Positions 18,079-27,418 of a stretch of 64,000 bases of DNA are shown piece by piece; within the stretch, counting starts at the first letter, position 1; every line of letters starts with the position of its first letter. Below the pieces are notes generated by a model. The model made no database searches. It was not told the origin of the DNA and was given only the letters and a program-made list of their open reading frames with translations. The position numbers were made by a program, and so were the translations under genes. The stretch is from Bradyrhizobium sp. AZCC 1693 (GTDB taxonomy: Bacteria > Pseudomonadota > Alphaproteobacteria > Rhizobiales > Xanthobacteraceae): NCBI RefSeq assembly GCF_036924745.1, contig NZ_JAZHSD010000001.1, forward strand, positions 4,340,001 to 4,404,000. Reading direction: 5' to 3'.

Positions 18079-19116
18079 ATGCGTCCGCAGGACATCCTGA
18101 TCCCCGCTCCGGCCGGCCTCTGCTGCAAGCCAGGTGGCTTCCATATCGACCCGGTCCGCCCGGTCGAGCGCGCCGTGATTACCCACGGCCATTCCGACCA
18201 TGCCCGGCCCGGCCACGGCGCGGTGCTTGCGACGCAGGAAACGCTCGACATGATGCGGCTGCGCTATGGCGACAATTTTGCTTCGACCACACAGGCCGTA
18301 CGCTATGGCGAAGAGATCCGGCTCGGCGACGTCAAAATCAAATTCCATCCTGCGGGCCATGTGCTGGGGTCGGCGCAGATCGCCGTGACCTGCAAGGGCA
18401 CCTGCATCGTCGCCTCCGGCGACTACAAGGACGCCATCGATCCGACCTGCACGCCGTTCGAAGTGGTGCCCTGCGACGTCTTCATCACCGAGGCGACGTT
18501 TGGCCTGCCGGTCTTTCGCCATGGCGATGCGGCGGACGAGGTGAGGAAACTGCTGGCATCGGTGGCGCTGTTTCCGGAGCGCGCGCACCTGGTCGGGGCC
18601 TATTCGCTCGGCAAGGCCCAGCGCGTGATCGCGTTGCTGCGCGCGGCCGGCTACGACGCGCCGGTCTATCTGCACGGCGCGATGGAGGCGATCACGCGCT
18701 ATTATGAAAGCCGTGGCATAGCGCTTGGCGAGCTGCGCTCGGTCAAGGGGATGAAAAAGGCCGACCTCGCCGGCACCATTACGCTGGCGCCCCCGTCGGC
18801 CACCTCAGATATCTGGACGCGACGTTTCCCCGATCCGGTCACGGCCTTCGCCTCGGGCTGGATGCGGGTGCGGGCGCGCGCCCGCCAGCGCGGCGTCGAA
18901 CTGCCGCTGGTGGTCTCGGATCATGCCGACTGGGACGGCCTGACCGCGACCATCGCGGCCACCGGTGCCGGCGAGATCTGGGTCACCCACGGGCAGGAAG
19001 ACGCGCTGGTGCATTGGTGCAAGGCGCGTGGCCTCGCCGCACGGCCGCTGGACCTCGTCGGTTACGGCGACGAGGAGGAGCACGAGGTGGTCGCGGCCGA
19101 CGAGGCCGAAGCATGA
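18079..19116 (+). CDS. Ligase-associated DNA damage response exonuclease (MBL / beta-CASP-like)
   Basis: Metallo-beta-lactamase nuclease of 345 aa. The zinc motif ITHGHSDHARPGHG lies near residue 36, with further ligands in HPAGHVLGSAQ, VASGDYKD and SDHADWDGL. It belongs to the four-member repair set with PdeM, the Lhr-like helicase and the ATP-dependent ligase. The stop overlaps the ligase start (ATGA), so the two are coupled. I chose the ATG at 18079; the frame is open further back, but the upstream part translates a palindromic repeat. Confidence 0.9.
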   Translation: MRPQDILIPAPAGLCCKPGGFHIDPVRPVERAVITHGHSDHARPGHGAVLATQETLDMMRLRYGDNFASTTQAVRYGEEIRLGDVKIKFHPAGHVLGSAQIAVTCKGTCIVASGDYKDAIDPTCTPFEVVPCDVFITEATFGLPVFRHGDAADEVRKLLASVALFPERAHLVGAYSLGKAQRVIALLRAAGYDAPVYLHGAMEAITRYYESRGIALGELRSVKGMKKADLAGTITLAPPSATSDIWTRRFPDPVTAFASGWMRVRARARQRGVELPLVVSDHADWDGLTATIAATGAGEIWVTHGQEDALVHWCKARGLAARPLDLVGYGDEEEHEVVAADEAEA

Positions 19117-20765
19117 ACCGCTTCGCCGAACTTTTGGACCGCCTCGCCTACGAGCCCGGCCGCAACAACAAGCTGCGGCTGATCACGGCCTATTTCCGCG
19201 ACACGCCCGATCCCGATCGCGGCTACGCGCTGGCGGCGCTGACCGGCGCACTGTCGTTCAAGCACGCCAAGCCAGGGCTGATCCGCGATTTGATTATGGA
19301 TCGTACTGATCCGGTGCTGTTTGGGTTGTCGTATGATTATGTCGGCGATCTCTCGGAGACAGTCGCGCTGATGTGGCCGAAGGCCCCGCTGCCCGGCCAC
19401 AACAACCCTCCGCCGCCGACGCTGAGTGACGTCGTCACCACTCTTCGCACGCTCGGCAAGACCGAACTGCCAAAACAGCTGGCGCGCTGGCTCGACGAGC
19501 TCGACGAGACCGGCCGCTGGGCGCTGCTAAAACTCGTCACCGGCGCGATGCGGATCGGGATTTCGGCGCGGCTGGCCAAGACCGCGGCGGCCGCGTTGGG
19601 CGACAAGGACCCGCACGACATCGAACTGATCTGGCCGGGGCTGTCACCGCCCTATCTCGACCTGTTTGCGTGGCTGGAGGGACGCGGCGAAAAACCGGTC
19701 AACCGCGATCCCGCGCCGTTCCGGCCGGTGATGCTGGCGCACGCGATCGAGGATGCGGATTTCGCCAGTCTCGATCCGGCCGATTTCATCGCGGAGTGGA
19801 AGTGGGACGGCATTCGCGTGCAGGCGGTCTCGGGCCGCGACGAGCGCGGCACCATGCAGGCGCGGCTCTATTCGCGCACCGGCGAGGACATTACAAAAAG
19901 CTTTCCTGACCTCTTGCCGTCGCTGCATCTGCCCGGCGCCATCGATGGCGAGCTGCTGGTGCTGCGCGAGGGGCGCGTGCAGACCTTCAACGTGCTGCAG
20001 CAGCGGCTGAACCGAAAAATCGTCTCGCCGAAATTGATCAAGGACTTTCCGATTCACTTGCGCGCCTACGACCTGCTCGGCGACGACGAGAACGATCTGC
20101 GCGAACTGCCGTTCGTCGAGCGCCGCGCCCATCTCGAGGCTTTCGTCAGGAAGCTCGACGACCCGCGCATCGATTTGTCGCCGACGGTTGCCTTCGATAG
20201 CTGGGAGGCGCTGATGGCCGCGCGCGCCGATCCCTCAAGCGCCGGCGCGGGTGAGGACGCCGACGCGGTCGAGGGCGTCATGCTGAAGCGCCGCGACGCA
20301 CCCTACCTGCCGGGCCGTCCCAAGGGCCAGTGGTGGAAGTGGAAGCGCGACCCGCACATCATCGATGCCGTCTTGATGTATGCGCAGCGCGGCCACGGCA
20401 AGCGCTCGTCCTATTATTCGGACTACACCTTCGGCGTCTGGACCTCGGGCGAGGACGGCGAGCAGCTGGTGCCGGTCGGAAAAGCCTATTTCGGCTTCAC
20501 CGATGAGGAACTGCTGCAGATCGACCGCTTCGTCCGCCGCAACACCACCGAAAAGTTCGGCCCAGTCCGCCATGTCGTGCACGAGCCGGATCAGGGCCTG
20601 GTGCTGGAAGTCGCTTTCGAGGGCCTGCAGCGCTCGCCGCGGCACAAATCCGGCGTCGCGATGCGGTTTCCGCGTATCAGCCGGCTGCGCTGGGATAAGC
20701 CGCCGCGCGAGGCCGACCGGCTGGAAACGCTGGAGCGGATGCTGAAGGACGTGACGGCAAATTAA
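19113..20765 (+). CDS. Cisplatin-damage-response ATP-dependent DNA ligase
   Basis: DNA ligase of 550 aa. The nucleotidyltransferase motif is EWKWDGIR with the adenylated Lys at residue 230. It is preceded by an N-terminal DNA-binding domain (RLAYEPGRNNKLRLITAYF) and followed by the OB-fold region (MLKRRDAPYLPGRPKGQWWKWKRDP). This is the LigB-type ATP-dependent ligase of alphaproteobacteria, thought to act with the overlapping exonuclease gene and with pdeM and the Lhr-like helicase, here on the opposite strand. All core motifs look intact. Confidence 0.92.
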   Translation: MNRFAELLDRLAYEPGRNNKLRLITAYFRDTPDPDRGYALAALTGALSFKHAKPGLIRDLIMDRTDPVLFGLSYDYVGDLSETVALMWPKAPLPGHNNPPPPTLSDVVTTLRTLGKTELPKQLARWLDELDETGRWALLKLVTGAMRIGISARLAKTAAAALGDKDPHDIELIWPGLSPPYLDLFAWLEGRGEKPVNRDPAPFRPVMLAHAIEDADFASLDPADFIAEWKWDGIRVQAVSGRDERGTMQARLYSRTGEDITKSFPDLLPSLHLPGAIDGELLVLREGRVQTFNVLQQRLNRKIVSPKLIKDFPIHLRAYDLLGDDENDLRELPFVERRAHLEAFVRKLDDPRIDLSPTVAFDSWEALMAARADPSSAGAGEDADAVEGVMLKRRDAPYLPGRPKGQWWKWKRDPHIIDAVLMYAQRGHGKRSSYYSDYTFGVWTSGEDGEQLVPVGKAYFGFTDEELLQIDRFVRRNTTEKFGPVRHVVHEPDQGLVLEVAFEGLQRSPRHKSGVAMRFPRISRLRWDKPPREADRLETLERMLKDVTAN

Positions 20766-20861
20766 CATTCCGACGGCGCATAGCGGCCATTGACTGATAT
20801 GAGCGGGTTCCCCATCTGCCCCGCCGTGCCTATAATGCGCGCGACCCGCGAGGAGAAACCG

Positions 20862-21164
20862 ATGCCCAACGACGTCAGAGACCTGCCGGCCAGCCATGAC
20901 GGCCTGTACCGCTTCCTCGGCGGCTCGCCGCTGTCGGTGGCGTTCCGGCTGATCCTGCTGTCGATCCTGGTCGGCGTGGTGCTCGCCGCCATCGGCTTCG
21001 ATCCCGGGAACATCCTGCACAGCATCCAGACCCTGTTCCGGCGGCTGTGGGATCTCGGCTTCGACGCCGTCAACTGGCTGTGGCGCTACTTCCTGCTCGG
21101 CGCCGTGATCGTGATCCCGATCTGGCTGCTGTCGCGGCTGTTCGGCGCCCCGCGCGGGCGATAA
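20862..21164 (+). CDS. Small membrane protein (DUF6460-like)
   Basis: Protein of 100 aa with two membrane helices (VAFRLILLSILVGVVLAAIG and WRYFLLGAVIVIPIWLLSRLF) joined by an amphipathic segment (NILHSIQTLFRRLWDLGFDA). AGGAGA lies seven bases before the ATG. It is conserved in Bradyrhizobium-like genomes as a DUF; no function is known. It lies 97 bases after the ligase gene and may share its transcript. Confidence 0.75.
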   Translation: MPNDVRDLPASHDGLYRFLGGSPLSVAFRLILLSILVGVVLAAIGFDPGNILHSIQTLFRRLWDLGFDAVNWLWRYFLLGAVIVIPIWLLSRLFGAPRGR

Positions 21165-21188
21165 TCACCTGGAGGCGGTGAGCAGCCG

Positions 21189-21923
21189 ATGCAATTGCGA
21201 TTTGTCGGCTGCGGCGACGCGCTCGGGTCCGGCGGCAGGTTCAACACCTGCTTCCACGTCACGGGCGAGCGCGTCAATTTCCTGATCGATTGCGGGGCGT
21301 CGTCGCTGCCCGCACTGAAGCGTCTCGGCATCGCGCGCGATGATATCGATCTGATCCTGATCACGCATTTCCACGGCGACCATTTTGGCGGCCTGCCGTT
21401 CCTGCTGCTGGACGCGCAGTTCACGCGGCGGACCCGTCCGCTCGTCATTGCCGGGCCAGAGGGTATCGAGACCAAGCTCGCCAATCTGATGGAAGCGCTG
21501 TTCGAGCATTCCTCCAAGACCAAACAGCGCTTCGATCTCTCGGTCGTTGCACTCGAGCCGGAGCAGAGCCGGACGTTTGGCGAGGTCAAGGTGACGCCCT
21601 ATCCTGTTGTCCACGGCGAATCCGGCGGGCCGTTCCTGGCCTATCGCGTCGAGGCCGAGGGGCGCGTCATCACCTACAGCGCCGATACCGAATGGACCGA
21701 TACGCTGATCCCGGCGGCACGCGATGCCGACCTGTTCATTGCGGAAGCCTATTACTACGACAAGATCGTCAAGAATCATCTCAGCCTGAAGACGCTGGAA
21801 GCGCATCTGCCCGAGCTCAACGCCAAGCGGCTGGTGCTGACGCACATGAGCGAGGACATGCTCGGGCGGGTGGACGAACTGCCCTACCTTGCCGCCCATG
21901 ACGGCATGGTCGTCGAACTCTAG
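21189..21923 (+). CDS. RNase Z-like MBL-fold hydrolase
   Basis: Protein of 244 aa in the metallo-beta-lactamase fold. It starts MQLRFVGCGDALGSGGRFNTC, as RNase Z / arylsulfatase-like proteins do. Zinc ligands are HFHGDHFGG near residue 59, then HGESGG, YSADTEW and THMSEDM. The tRNase Z exosite arm is absent, so a general phosphodiesterase or esterase is as likely as tRNA processing. It sits two bases before the MATE gene, forming an operon with it. Confidence 0.83.
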   Translation: MQLRFVGCGDALGSGGRFNTCFHVTGERVNFLIDCGASSLPALKRLGIARDDIDLILITHFHGDHFGGLPFLLLDAQFTRRTRPLVIAGPEGIETKLANLMEALFEHSSKTKQRFDLSVVALEPEQSRTFGEVKVTPYPVVHGESGGPFLAYRVEAEGRVITYSADTEWTDTLIPAARDADLFIAEAYYYDKIVKNHLSLKTLEAHLPELNAKRLVLTHMSEDMLGRVDELPYLAAHDGMVVEL

Positions 21924-21925
21924 GC

Positions 21926-23251
21926 ATGCATTCGCCCGTAACTCCTTCCAAAGTAACGACGGCACAGGTGTTCGCCATCGCCGGTCCCGCGATGGTCGCA
22001 AACCTGACCACGCCGCTGATCGGCATCGTCTCGACCTCCGCGATCGGCCGGCTCGGCGACGCCACCCTGCTCGGCGGCGTGGCGATGGCCTCCGTGCTGT
22101 TCGACTGCATATTCTGGCTGTTCGGCTTCCTGCGCATGAGCACGGTCGCCTTTACCGCGCAGTCGCTCGGATCAGGCGAGATCTCGGAATTGCGCGCGAT
22201 CCTGCTACGCGGGCTGATCGTCGCGGCGCTGGTCGGTGCGACGCTGATCGCCCTGCAGATTCCGCTCGCCACCATTCTGCTCAACGCCATGGGTGGCAGC
22301 GAGGGCGTCACCCGCGCGGCCAAGACCTATTTCATCATCCGGATCTGGTCGTCGCCGCTAGCGCTTGGCAACTATGTCGTGCTCGGATGGCTGATCGGGC
22401 AGGCCCGCGCCAAACTGGCGCTCGGCATGCAGATCACCATCAACCTCATCAACGTGGCGGCGACCGCCGCGCTGGTGCTGGTGTTCGACTTCGGAATTGC
22501 CGGCGCGGCAATCGCGGCGCTGATCGCGGAGGCCGCAGGCCTCGTGCTCGGCTTGCTGATCGCGCATCGCCTCTCGAGCGGGCAATTTGCGGGTTCCCGC
22601 GCGTTGCTGTTCGACCGCACCAAGCTGATGCGCATGCTCGCGGTCAACCGCGACATCATGATCCGCACCGCGTCGCTGATTGCTGCGTTTCTGTTCTTCA
22701 CCGCGCAGGGCGCCCGCGCCGGCGACATGACGCTCGCCGCCAATGCGGTACTCAACAATTTTCTGCTGTTCGGCGCCTTTTTCCTCGACGGCCTGGCCAA
22801 TGCCGCCGAGCAGCTCTGCGGCCGTGCCTATGGCGCACGCGACAAGAATGCTTTCGCAGGTGCCGTGAAGCTCGTCGTGATGTGGGGCTTTGGCTTCGCG
22901 CTCGCGGTCGCCGCATGTTTCCTGCTGTTCGGGAATACGTTTATCGACATGATGACGGCAAGCGTGGAGGTGCGGCGCATCGCGCGCGATTATCTGCCGT
23001 TCGTGATTTTCGCGCCGCTGCTTGGCGTGTTCGCCTTCGCCTTTGACGGCGTCTATATCGGCGCCACCTGGGCGCGCGACATGCGCAATTTGATGGTGAC
23101 CTCGCTGGTGATCTTCCTCACCGCGTGGTTTGCGCTGCGCTCGTTCGGCAATGCCGGACTGTGGGGCGCGCTGCTGGTGCATTATGCCGCGCGGGGTGGA
23201 TTGGAGGCGCTGCGGTATCCGGTGTTGTTGAGGAAGTCGTTTGGAGCGTGA
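21926..23251 (+). CDS. MATE-family efflux transporter (DinF-like)
   Basis: Twelve-helix membrane protein of 441 aa with two MATE halves (GPAMVANLTTPLIGIVSTSAIGRLG near residue 18; NRDIMIRTASLIAAFLFFTAQGA near 235). It is expected to export organic cations or drugs with Na+ or H+ exchange. The first ATG follows the hydrolase stop almost directly. A second, unrelated MATE gene lies at 54071-55510. Confidence 0.87.
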   Translation: MHSPVTPSKVTTAQVFAIAGPAMVANLTTPLIGIVSTSAIGRLGDATLLGGVAMASVLFDCIFWLFGFLRMSTVAFTAQSLGSGEISELRAILLRGLIVAALVGATLIALQIPLATILLNAMGGSEGVTRAAKTYFIIRIWSSPLALGNYVVLGWLIGQARAKLALGMQITINLINVAATAALVLVFDFGIAGAAIAALIAEAAGLVLGLLIAHRLSSGQFAGSRALLFDRTKLMRMLAVNRDIMIRTASLIAAFLFFTAQGARAGDMTLAANAVLNNFLLFGAFFLDGLANAAEQLCGRAYGARDKNAFAGAVKLVVMWGFGFALAVAACFLLFGNTFIDMMTASVEVRRIARDYLPFVIFAPLLGVFAFAFDGVYIGATWARDMRNLMVTSLVIFLTAWFALRSFGNAGLWGALLVHYAARGGLEALRYPVLLRKSFGA

Positions 23252-23271
23252 TGGCTGCTGAGATGGCGGTT

Positions 23272-23409
23272 TGCTCCCTCGCCCCGCTCTTGCGGGGAGA
23301 GGGTAGGGGTGAGGGGCTCTCTCAGCCCGGCACGTACGCGGTAAGAGCGGTACCCCCTCACCCGGATTGCTTCGCAATCCGACCTCTCCCCGCAAGCGGG
23401 GCGAGGTGA
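23272..23409. repeat. Large intergenic palindromic repeat, family C copy 2 (intact)
   Basis: GCTCCCTCGCCCCGCTCTTG, then GGTGAGGGG, a variable loop, CCCCCTCACCCGGATTGC and CCTCTCCCCGCAAGCGGGGC. The two halves are complementary and would fold into a long hairpin between convergent genes. This copy shows the pre-insertion state of the IS4 target near 10.7 kb. Confidence 0.87.
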
Positions 23410-23434
23410 CTCAAAACGCGCTGCGCGCGAACAA

Positions 23435-24532
23435 CTACCTCACCGGCCAGTCCTCGGCCGTGATCGTTGCGGCATCCGCGCCGACGATCTCGGAAAGCGA
23501 GTCACGCCCGGTGCGCAGCAACGTCGAGGCCAGATCGTTCTTGATGTCGTCGACCAGACCGAGCCCCTTGTAGACCAGCGACGAATAGAGCTGGATCAGG
23601 CTGGCGCCGGCGCGGATTTTCGTCAGCGCCGCGCCGCCGGAATCGATGCCGCCGACGCCGATCAGCGGGAACGCGCCTTCGGTGCGGACATAGGTCTCGG
23701 CCACCATGCGCGTCGACAATCGAAACAACGGCCGTCCGGATAACCCGCCCTGCTCTTTGGCACGGGCCTGTTCGCGCAAGGATGAGGGCCGCGCCAGCGT
23801 GGTGTTGGCGACGATCATGCCGTCGACCCGGCGCGAGCGCGCGATGTGCACGACGTCGTCGAGTTCGGTCAGACTGAGATCCGGCGCGATCTTGAGCAGC
23901 ACCGGCGAATCGCCGGCATTCTTGCGCACCCGCTCGCGCGCATCGATCACCTTGGCCAGCAGGTCGTCGAGCGCCGCGGATTGCTGCAGATTGCGCAGGC
24001 CCGGCGTGTTCGGCGAGGAGACGTTGACGGTGAAATAGCTCGCGACCGGCGCAAACGTCTCGATCAGCTTGACGTAGTCGGCGACGCGGTCGGACGAATC
24101 CTTGTTGGCCCCGACATTGACGCCGACGATGCCGCCATGGTGGGCGCGCGCCGCAAGCCGGCGCAGCGCGGCCTCGGCGCCGTCATTGTTGAAGCCCATG
24201 CGGTTGATCACGGCTTCGTCCCGCTCCAGCCGAAACAGCCGCGGCCGAGGATTGCCGCCCTGTGGCTTCGGCGTCACCGTGCCGATCTCGACAAAGCCGA
24301 ATCCGAGCCGCAACAGCGCGTCGGGCACCTCCGCGCTCTTGTCGAAGCCTGCGGCCATGCCGATCGGATTGGGAAAGTTGAGGCCGAAAGCGCGCACCGC
24401 GAGCTTGTGGTCGTCGGGGCGCGGCTTGACCGGCGGCAGCAGCCGCAGGCCCTGGATCGCCATGCGATGGGCGTCCTCCGGATCGAACCAGCGCAAGAGC
24501 GGCAGCGAAAGGGCGTCGAAGGCGCGGATCAC
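23435..24532 (-). CDS. pyrD: Dihydroorotate dehydrogenase (quinone), class 2
   Basis: Oxidises dihydroorotate to orotate in pyrimidine synthesis, passing electrons to membrane quinone. The 365-aa product has the N-terminal membrane-associating helices of class 2 (FDALSLPLLRWFDPEDAHRMA). Then come FMN and substrate motifs NPIGMAAGFDKSAE, NRMGFNNDGAE, NVSSPNTPGLRNLQ and GVGGIDSGGAALTKI. Length is as usual. The start overlaps the end of the DUF952 gene by four bases, so the two are co-translated. Confidence 0.95.
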   Translation of the reverse strand: MIRAFDALSLPLLRWFDPEDAHRMAIQGLRLLPPVKPRPDDHKLAVRAFGLNFPNPIGMAAGFDKSAEVPDALLRLGFGFVEIGTVTPKPQGGNPRPRLFRLERDEAVINRMGFNNDGAEAALRRLAARAHHGGIVGVNVGANKDSSDRVADYVKLIETFAPVASYFTVNVSSPNTPGLRNLQQSAALDDLLAKVIDARERVRKNAGDSPVLLKIAPDLSLTELDDVVHIARSRRVDGMIVANTTLARPSSLREQARAKEQGGLSGRPLFRLSTRMVAETYVRTEGAFPLIGVGGIDSGGAALTKIRAGASLIQLYSSLVYKGLGLVDDIKNDLASTLLRTGRDSLSEIVGADAATITAEDWPVR

Positions 24533-24873
24533 GGGAGAAGCTCCGGAATGTCGTGCGTGCCGTCGGACCGCGCGCGCATGTCGAGGATGGCGGTCACCGC
24601 GCCGAGATCGAGCTCGCCATAGAGATGCGGGAACAATTCATCGTTGCGCGAGGGCTCCCAGCGCAAGGCGTCGCCTAGCGCGTCAGCGTCGACCGCGACC
24701 AGGAACAGGCCGGTCTGGCCGAAATAATGCTTTCGCGCCGTCTCGGCGACCTGCGCGGCGGTCGAGAAATGAATGAAGCCGTCGCGCAGATCGTCGCTAC
24801 TACCCCGGTAGACGCCCTGCCGTTCGGCCTCGCGCCAGGCCGAGGCGGGAGTGATTTTATAAATGGTCGGCAC
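24529..24873 (-). CDS. DUF952-domain protein
   Basis: Small cytoplasmic protein of 114 aa, beginning IYKITPASAWREAERQGVYRG and carrying GFIHFSTAAQVAETARKHYF, both typical of DUF952. The fold is related to ADP-ribosyltransferase-like proteins, but no activity is established. It is usually found before pyrD in this bacterial group, and the four-base overlap here supports one operon. Confidence 0.87.
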   Translation of the reverse strand: MPTIYKITPASAWREAERQGVYRGSSDDLRDGFIHFSTAAQVAETARKHYFGQTGLFLVAVDADALGDALRWEPSRNDELFPHLYGELDLGAVTAILDMRARSDGTHDIPELLP

Positions 24874-25051
24874 GGCCTTTTCCGGGCTTGTCGTTGAGTC
24901 TCTTGGGATTTTCCCGGAAATGGCCGGGGTGGCGGCCGACCGTAAAGGCCGCAGGCCGCTAACTCAAGCGCTGCTGCGGCAGGGGCGGCACGGAGATTTG
25001 CGCAAAGGAGCCGAATGAGGCAATAATTCCTAGACGATTCAGAGATGTTCC

Positions 25052-25705
25052 ATGGCGAGGCAATCCAAGGCGCAACGGATTTTGACCCACAGCCAGGTCT
25101 GGACCGCGCTCGACCGGCTGGCCGAACGCGCCGGGATGTCGCCCTCCGGCCTTGCCAAACGCTCAGGGCTGGACCCCACCACCTTCAACAAATCCAAGCG
25201 CATCACCGCCGACGGCCGCGAGCGCTGGCCCTCGACCGAATCGGTCTCGAAGGCGCTGGCCGCGACCAATTCGTCGATCGACACTTTTGTGCAGTTGATC
25301 AGCGACGGCGCGCGGGGCCTGCAATCGGTGCCGCTGCTCGCGCTGGCGCAAGCCGGCAGCGGTGGCCATTTCGACGATTCCGGTTTCCCCGCCGGCCGCG
25401 GCTGGGACGAGGTGGCGCTGCCACAGCCCTCTGACGAGCACGCCTACGCACTGGAGATCTCAGGCGATTCGATGAAGCCTGCCTATCGCGACGGCGACAT
25501 CATCGTGGTGTCGCCGGGCACGCCGATCCGGCGCGGCGATCGCGTGGTGCTCAAGACGTCAGACGGCGAGGTGATGGTCAAGGAATTGAAGCGCCGCACC
25601 ACCAGGACGCTGGAATTGCAGTCGCTCAACCCGGCCCAGACCGACCGCACGCTCGACGCTGATGACGTGGCGTGGATCGCGAGGATCGTGTGGGCGAGCC
25701 AGTAG
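25052..25705 (+). CDS. HTH / S24 LexA-like regulator
   Basis: Protein of 217 aa. An N-terminal HTH (LDRLAERAGMSPSGLAKRSGLDPTTFNKSKR split over residues 14-45) is joined to a C-terminal S24 domain. The likely Ser nucleophile is in ISGDSMKPAYRDGD and the Lys in VMVKELKRR, the LexA/CI dyad. It could be a self-cleaving repressor like phage CI; no prophage genes are nearby. The adjoining glycosylase-like gene is downstream on the same strand, so DNA damage control is plausible but inferred. Confidence 0.82.
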   Translation: MARQSKAQRILTHSQVWTALDRLAERAGMSPSGLAKRSGLDPTTFNKSKRITADGRERWPSTESVSKALAATNSSIDTFVQLISDGARGLQSVPLLALAQAGSGGHFDDSGFPAGRGWDEVALPQPSDEHAYALEISGDSMKPAYRDGDIIVVSPGTPIRRGDRVVLKTSDGEVMVKELKRRTTRTLELQSLNPAQTDRTLDADDVAWIARIVWASQ

Positions 25706-25718
25706 GATTGCCGCTAGC

Positions 25719-26222
25719 GTGACGGACGTACTGAGCGACCTGCTGCAACATTCCCTTCGCATCGTGTTGTGCGGAACCGCCGCCGGGACGACATCCGCCG
25801 CAGAACGGGCGTACTATGCGCACCGGCAAAACAAGTTCTGGAAGATCCTTCACGAGACGAGGCTCACGCCGGAGCCGCTGCAGCCGCATCAATATCGCAG
25901 CCTGCTGCAACATGGGATCGGCCTGACTGATCTGGTGAAAGCGGGCGCGGGGATGGACCGCGCAACGCTTCCGAAACTGACGGCGGCGGATCGTGCGCGA
26001 TTAAGCAATGCCATCGCGACATTTCGTCCGCAATTTCTCGCCTTCACCAGCAAGACGGCCGGACAGAAATTCTTCGACGGCAAGCGAGACTATGGCGAGC
26101 AGTTGGAGCTGATCGGCGACACCAGGGTGTGGATATTGCCGTCGACCTCGGGCGCGGCCAATGGAAGCTGGCGCCCGGAAATCTGGCATCAATTTGCGAA
26201 CAGGGTCAGAGCGATGCGCTGA
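25719..26222 (+). CDS. Uracil-DNA glycosylase superfamily (MUG-like) protein
   Basis: Protein of 167 aa from a GTG start. Motif 1 is LCGTAAGTTSA, where E. coli Mug has GINPG. Conserved elements follow: QNKFWKILHETRLTP, GIGLTDLVK, LAFTSKTAGQKF. The final motif, ILPSTSGAANGSW, corresponds to the NPSGLS loop. The catalytic Asn of Mug motif 1 is absent, so base specificity and even activity are open. It starts 13 bases after the S24 regulator stop. Confidence 0.7.
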   Translation: MTDVLSDLLQHSLRIVLCGTAAGTTSAAERAYYAHRQNKFWKILHETRLTPEPLQPHQYRSLLQHGIGLTDLVKAGAGMDRATLPKLTAADRARLSNAIATFRPQFLAFTSKTAGQKFFDGKRDYGEQLELIGDTRVWILPSTSGAANGSWRPEIWHQFANRVRAMR

Positions 26223-26413
26223 TGGAATCGTGGCCGAGAACCTTCGTTCTCCCCTTGTGGAAGAAGGTGCCGCAGCGAAGCGGAGGCGATCCACCTCTCC
26301 CACAACGGAAAAATTGCTCCTCATTAACGATTCGTGCTATGCTATAGTTCAGTAACCGCTTGAAATCGCTCAGGTCTACGTCAGAGCCCGCCAAGAGAAC
26401 TGCGAGTTTTGTG

Positions 26414-27418
26414 TCAGTTAGCAGCTGTGATCTTGAAGTCGATCAGCCACTTCAGCTTCGTTTTGTCGCCCGCAAGATACTCGGCAACGGCATGGGCGAG
26501 ATCGTTCACATGGCGAAGCGGGACCACGTAATCAAACACTTTGGCCATGACCTTCAATGTCTCAGCGGTCCATTCGCCATCTACAACGAGAATGGCAAGC
26601 ATATCCCGGTGTTTCCCCTTCCAGTTAATTGCCGAGAACATTTTGTCTTTCGCATAAAGGGAGGCATGCCGAGAAGAAGATTTGCGAACTTCAATAAATG
26701 CTTTTGGCGACCCGTCATCGGGAATGATGAAGTCTGCACGGAAATCATAGATGACCCCGGAAAGTCCTGCGTATTCTTCTTCGCGCTTGAAAGGCACGCC
26801 AGCGACTTTGAGGGCACTTTCAACGATGGATTCAAGCATCACTCGTCCGATCAAGTCTCGAACGATCCCTTCAAGCGTGGATTCGAGTCGCTTCAAGATT
26901 TCACCTTCTCGAACCTCCTGAGCTACGACGCGCGCTCTAAGAACTGCCGCCAGTCGCGTGGCAGCGGGCAGCGATATGCTGTTGTCGGAAACGCCGCCGA
27001 CCTCCTTTTTCAGGGCCGCCTTGCTGAAAATCCCTGACAGATGCTGAAGCAGTGGAAGAGTATGCGGATTGGCTTTGATCCACTCAGGAGTCCAAGTTTG
27101 AAACCCGTCCGTTCCGGCCTTGATCTCATCGAGGTAACGGATGCCCGCGTTTCTGATGTTGGTGTAGACGCCCTGCGTAATCCCGGTCTCAACGTCGAGA
27201 GGAATAGCCCTCCGTCGCTCCCACTCAAGGACGGCCTTGTCGGGTGCGAGATTATCGAGCGGGGCATTCAGACCCGCGAGCAAAATAACCGCTTTTCGAG
27301 CGGTATCCAGTGCATCCGCCGTAACCGCCGTGAACCCCTTAGTGTCCTCAGCCAGAGCTAAATAGTCAGCTATGCAAGAACGGATCTCGGCGTCGGCGAG
27401 CTGATAAAGAGTATGCAC
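26414..27418 (-). CDS. Type II restriction endonuclease (PD-(D/E)xK candidate)
   Basis: Protein of 334 aa, GTG start. I do not recognise a named enzyme. The catalytic candidate is at residues 224-246: YDFRADFIIP, then KAFIEVRKSS. Asp229 and Glu243-Val-Arg fit a PD-(D/E)xK core with Arg where Lys is usual; Lys246 might substitute. The rest is alpha-helical. It lies directly behind a DNA methyltransferase, with TAG-TG overlap (stop and start share one base), the usual arrangement of a type II pair. Base composition is clearly lower in GC than in the neighbours, pointing to transfer. Confidence 0.72.
   Translation of the reverse strand: MHTLYQLADAEIRSCIADYLALAEDTKGFTAVTADALDTARKAVILLAGLNAPLDNLAPDKAVLEWERRRAIPLDVETGITQGVYTNIRNAGIRYLDEIKAGTDGFQTWTPEWIKANPHTLPLLQHLSGIFSKAALKKEVGGVSDNSISLPAATRLAAVLRARVVAQEVREGEILKRLESTLEGIVRDLIGRVMLESIVESALKVAGVPFKREEEYAGLSGVIYDFRADFIIPDDGSPKAFIEVRKSSSRHASLYAKDKMFSAINWKGKHRDMLAILVVDGEWTAETLKVMAKVFDYVVPLRHVNDLAHAVAEYLAGDKTKLKWLIDFKITAAN

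Noticed and set aside
25052..25705. S24 repressor as sign of a prophage
   Set aside because: No integrase, structural or lysis genes are nearby; the flanks are housekeeping or R-M genes.
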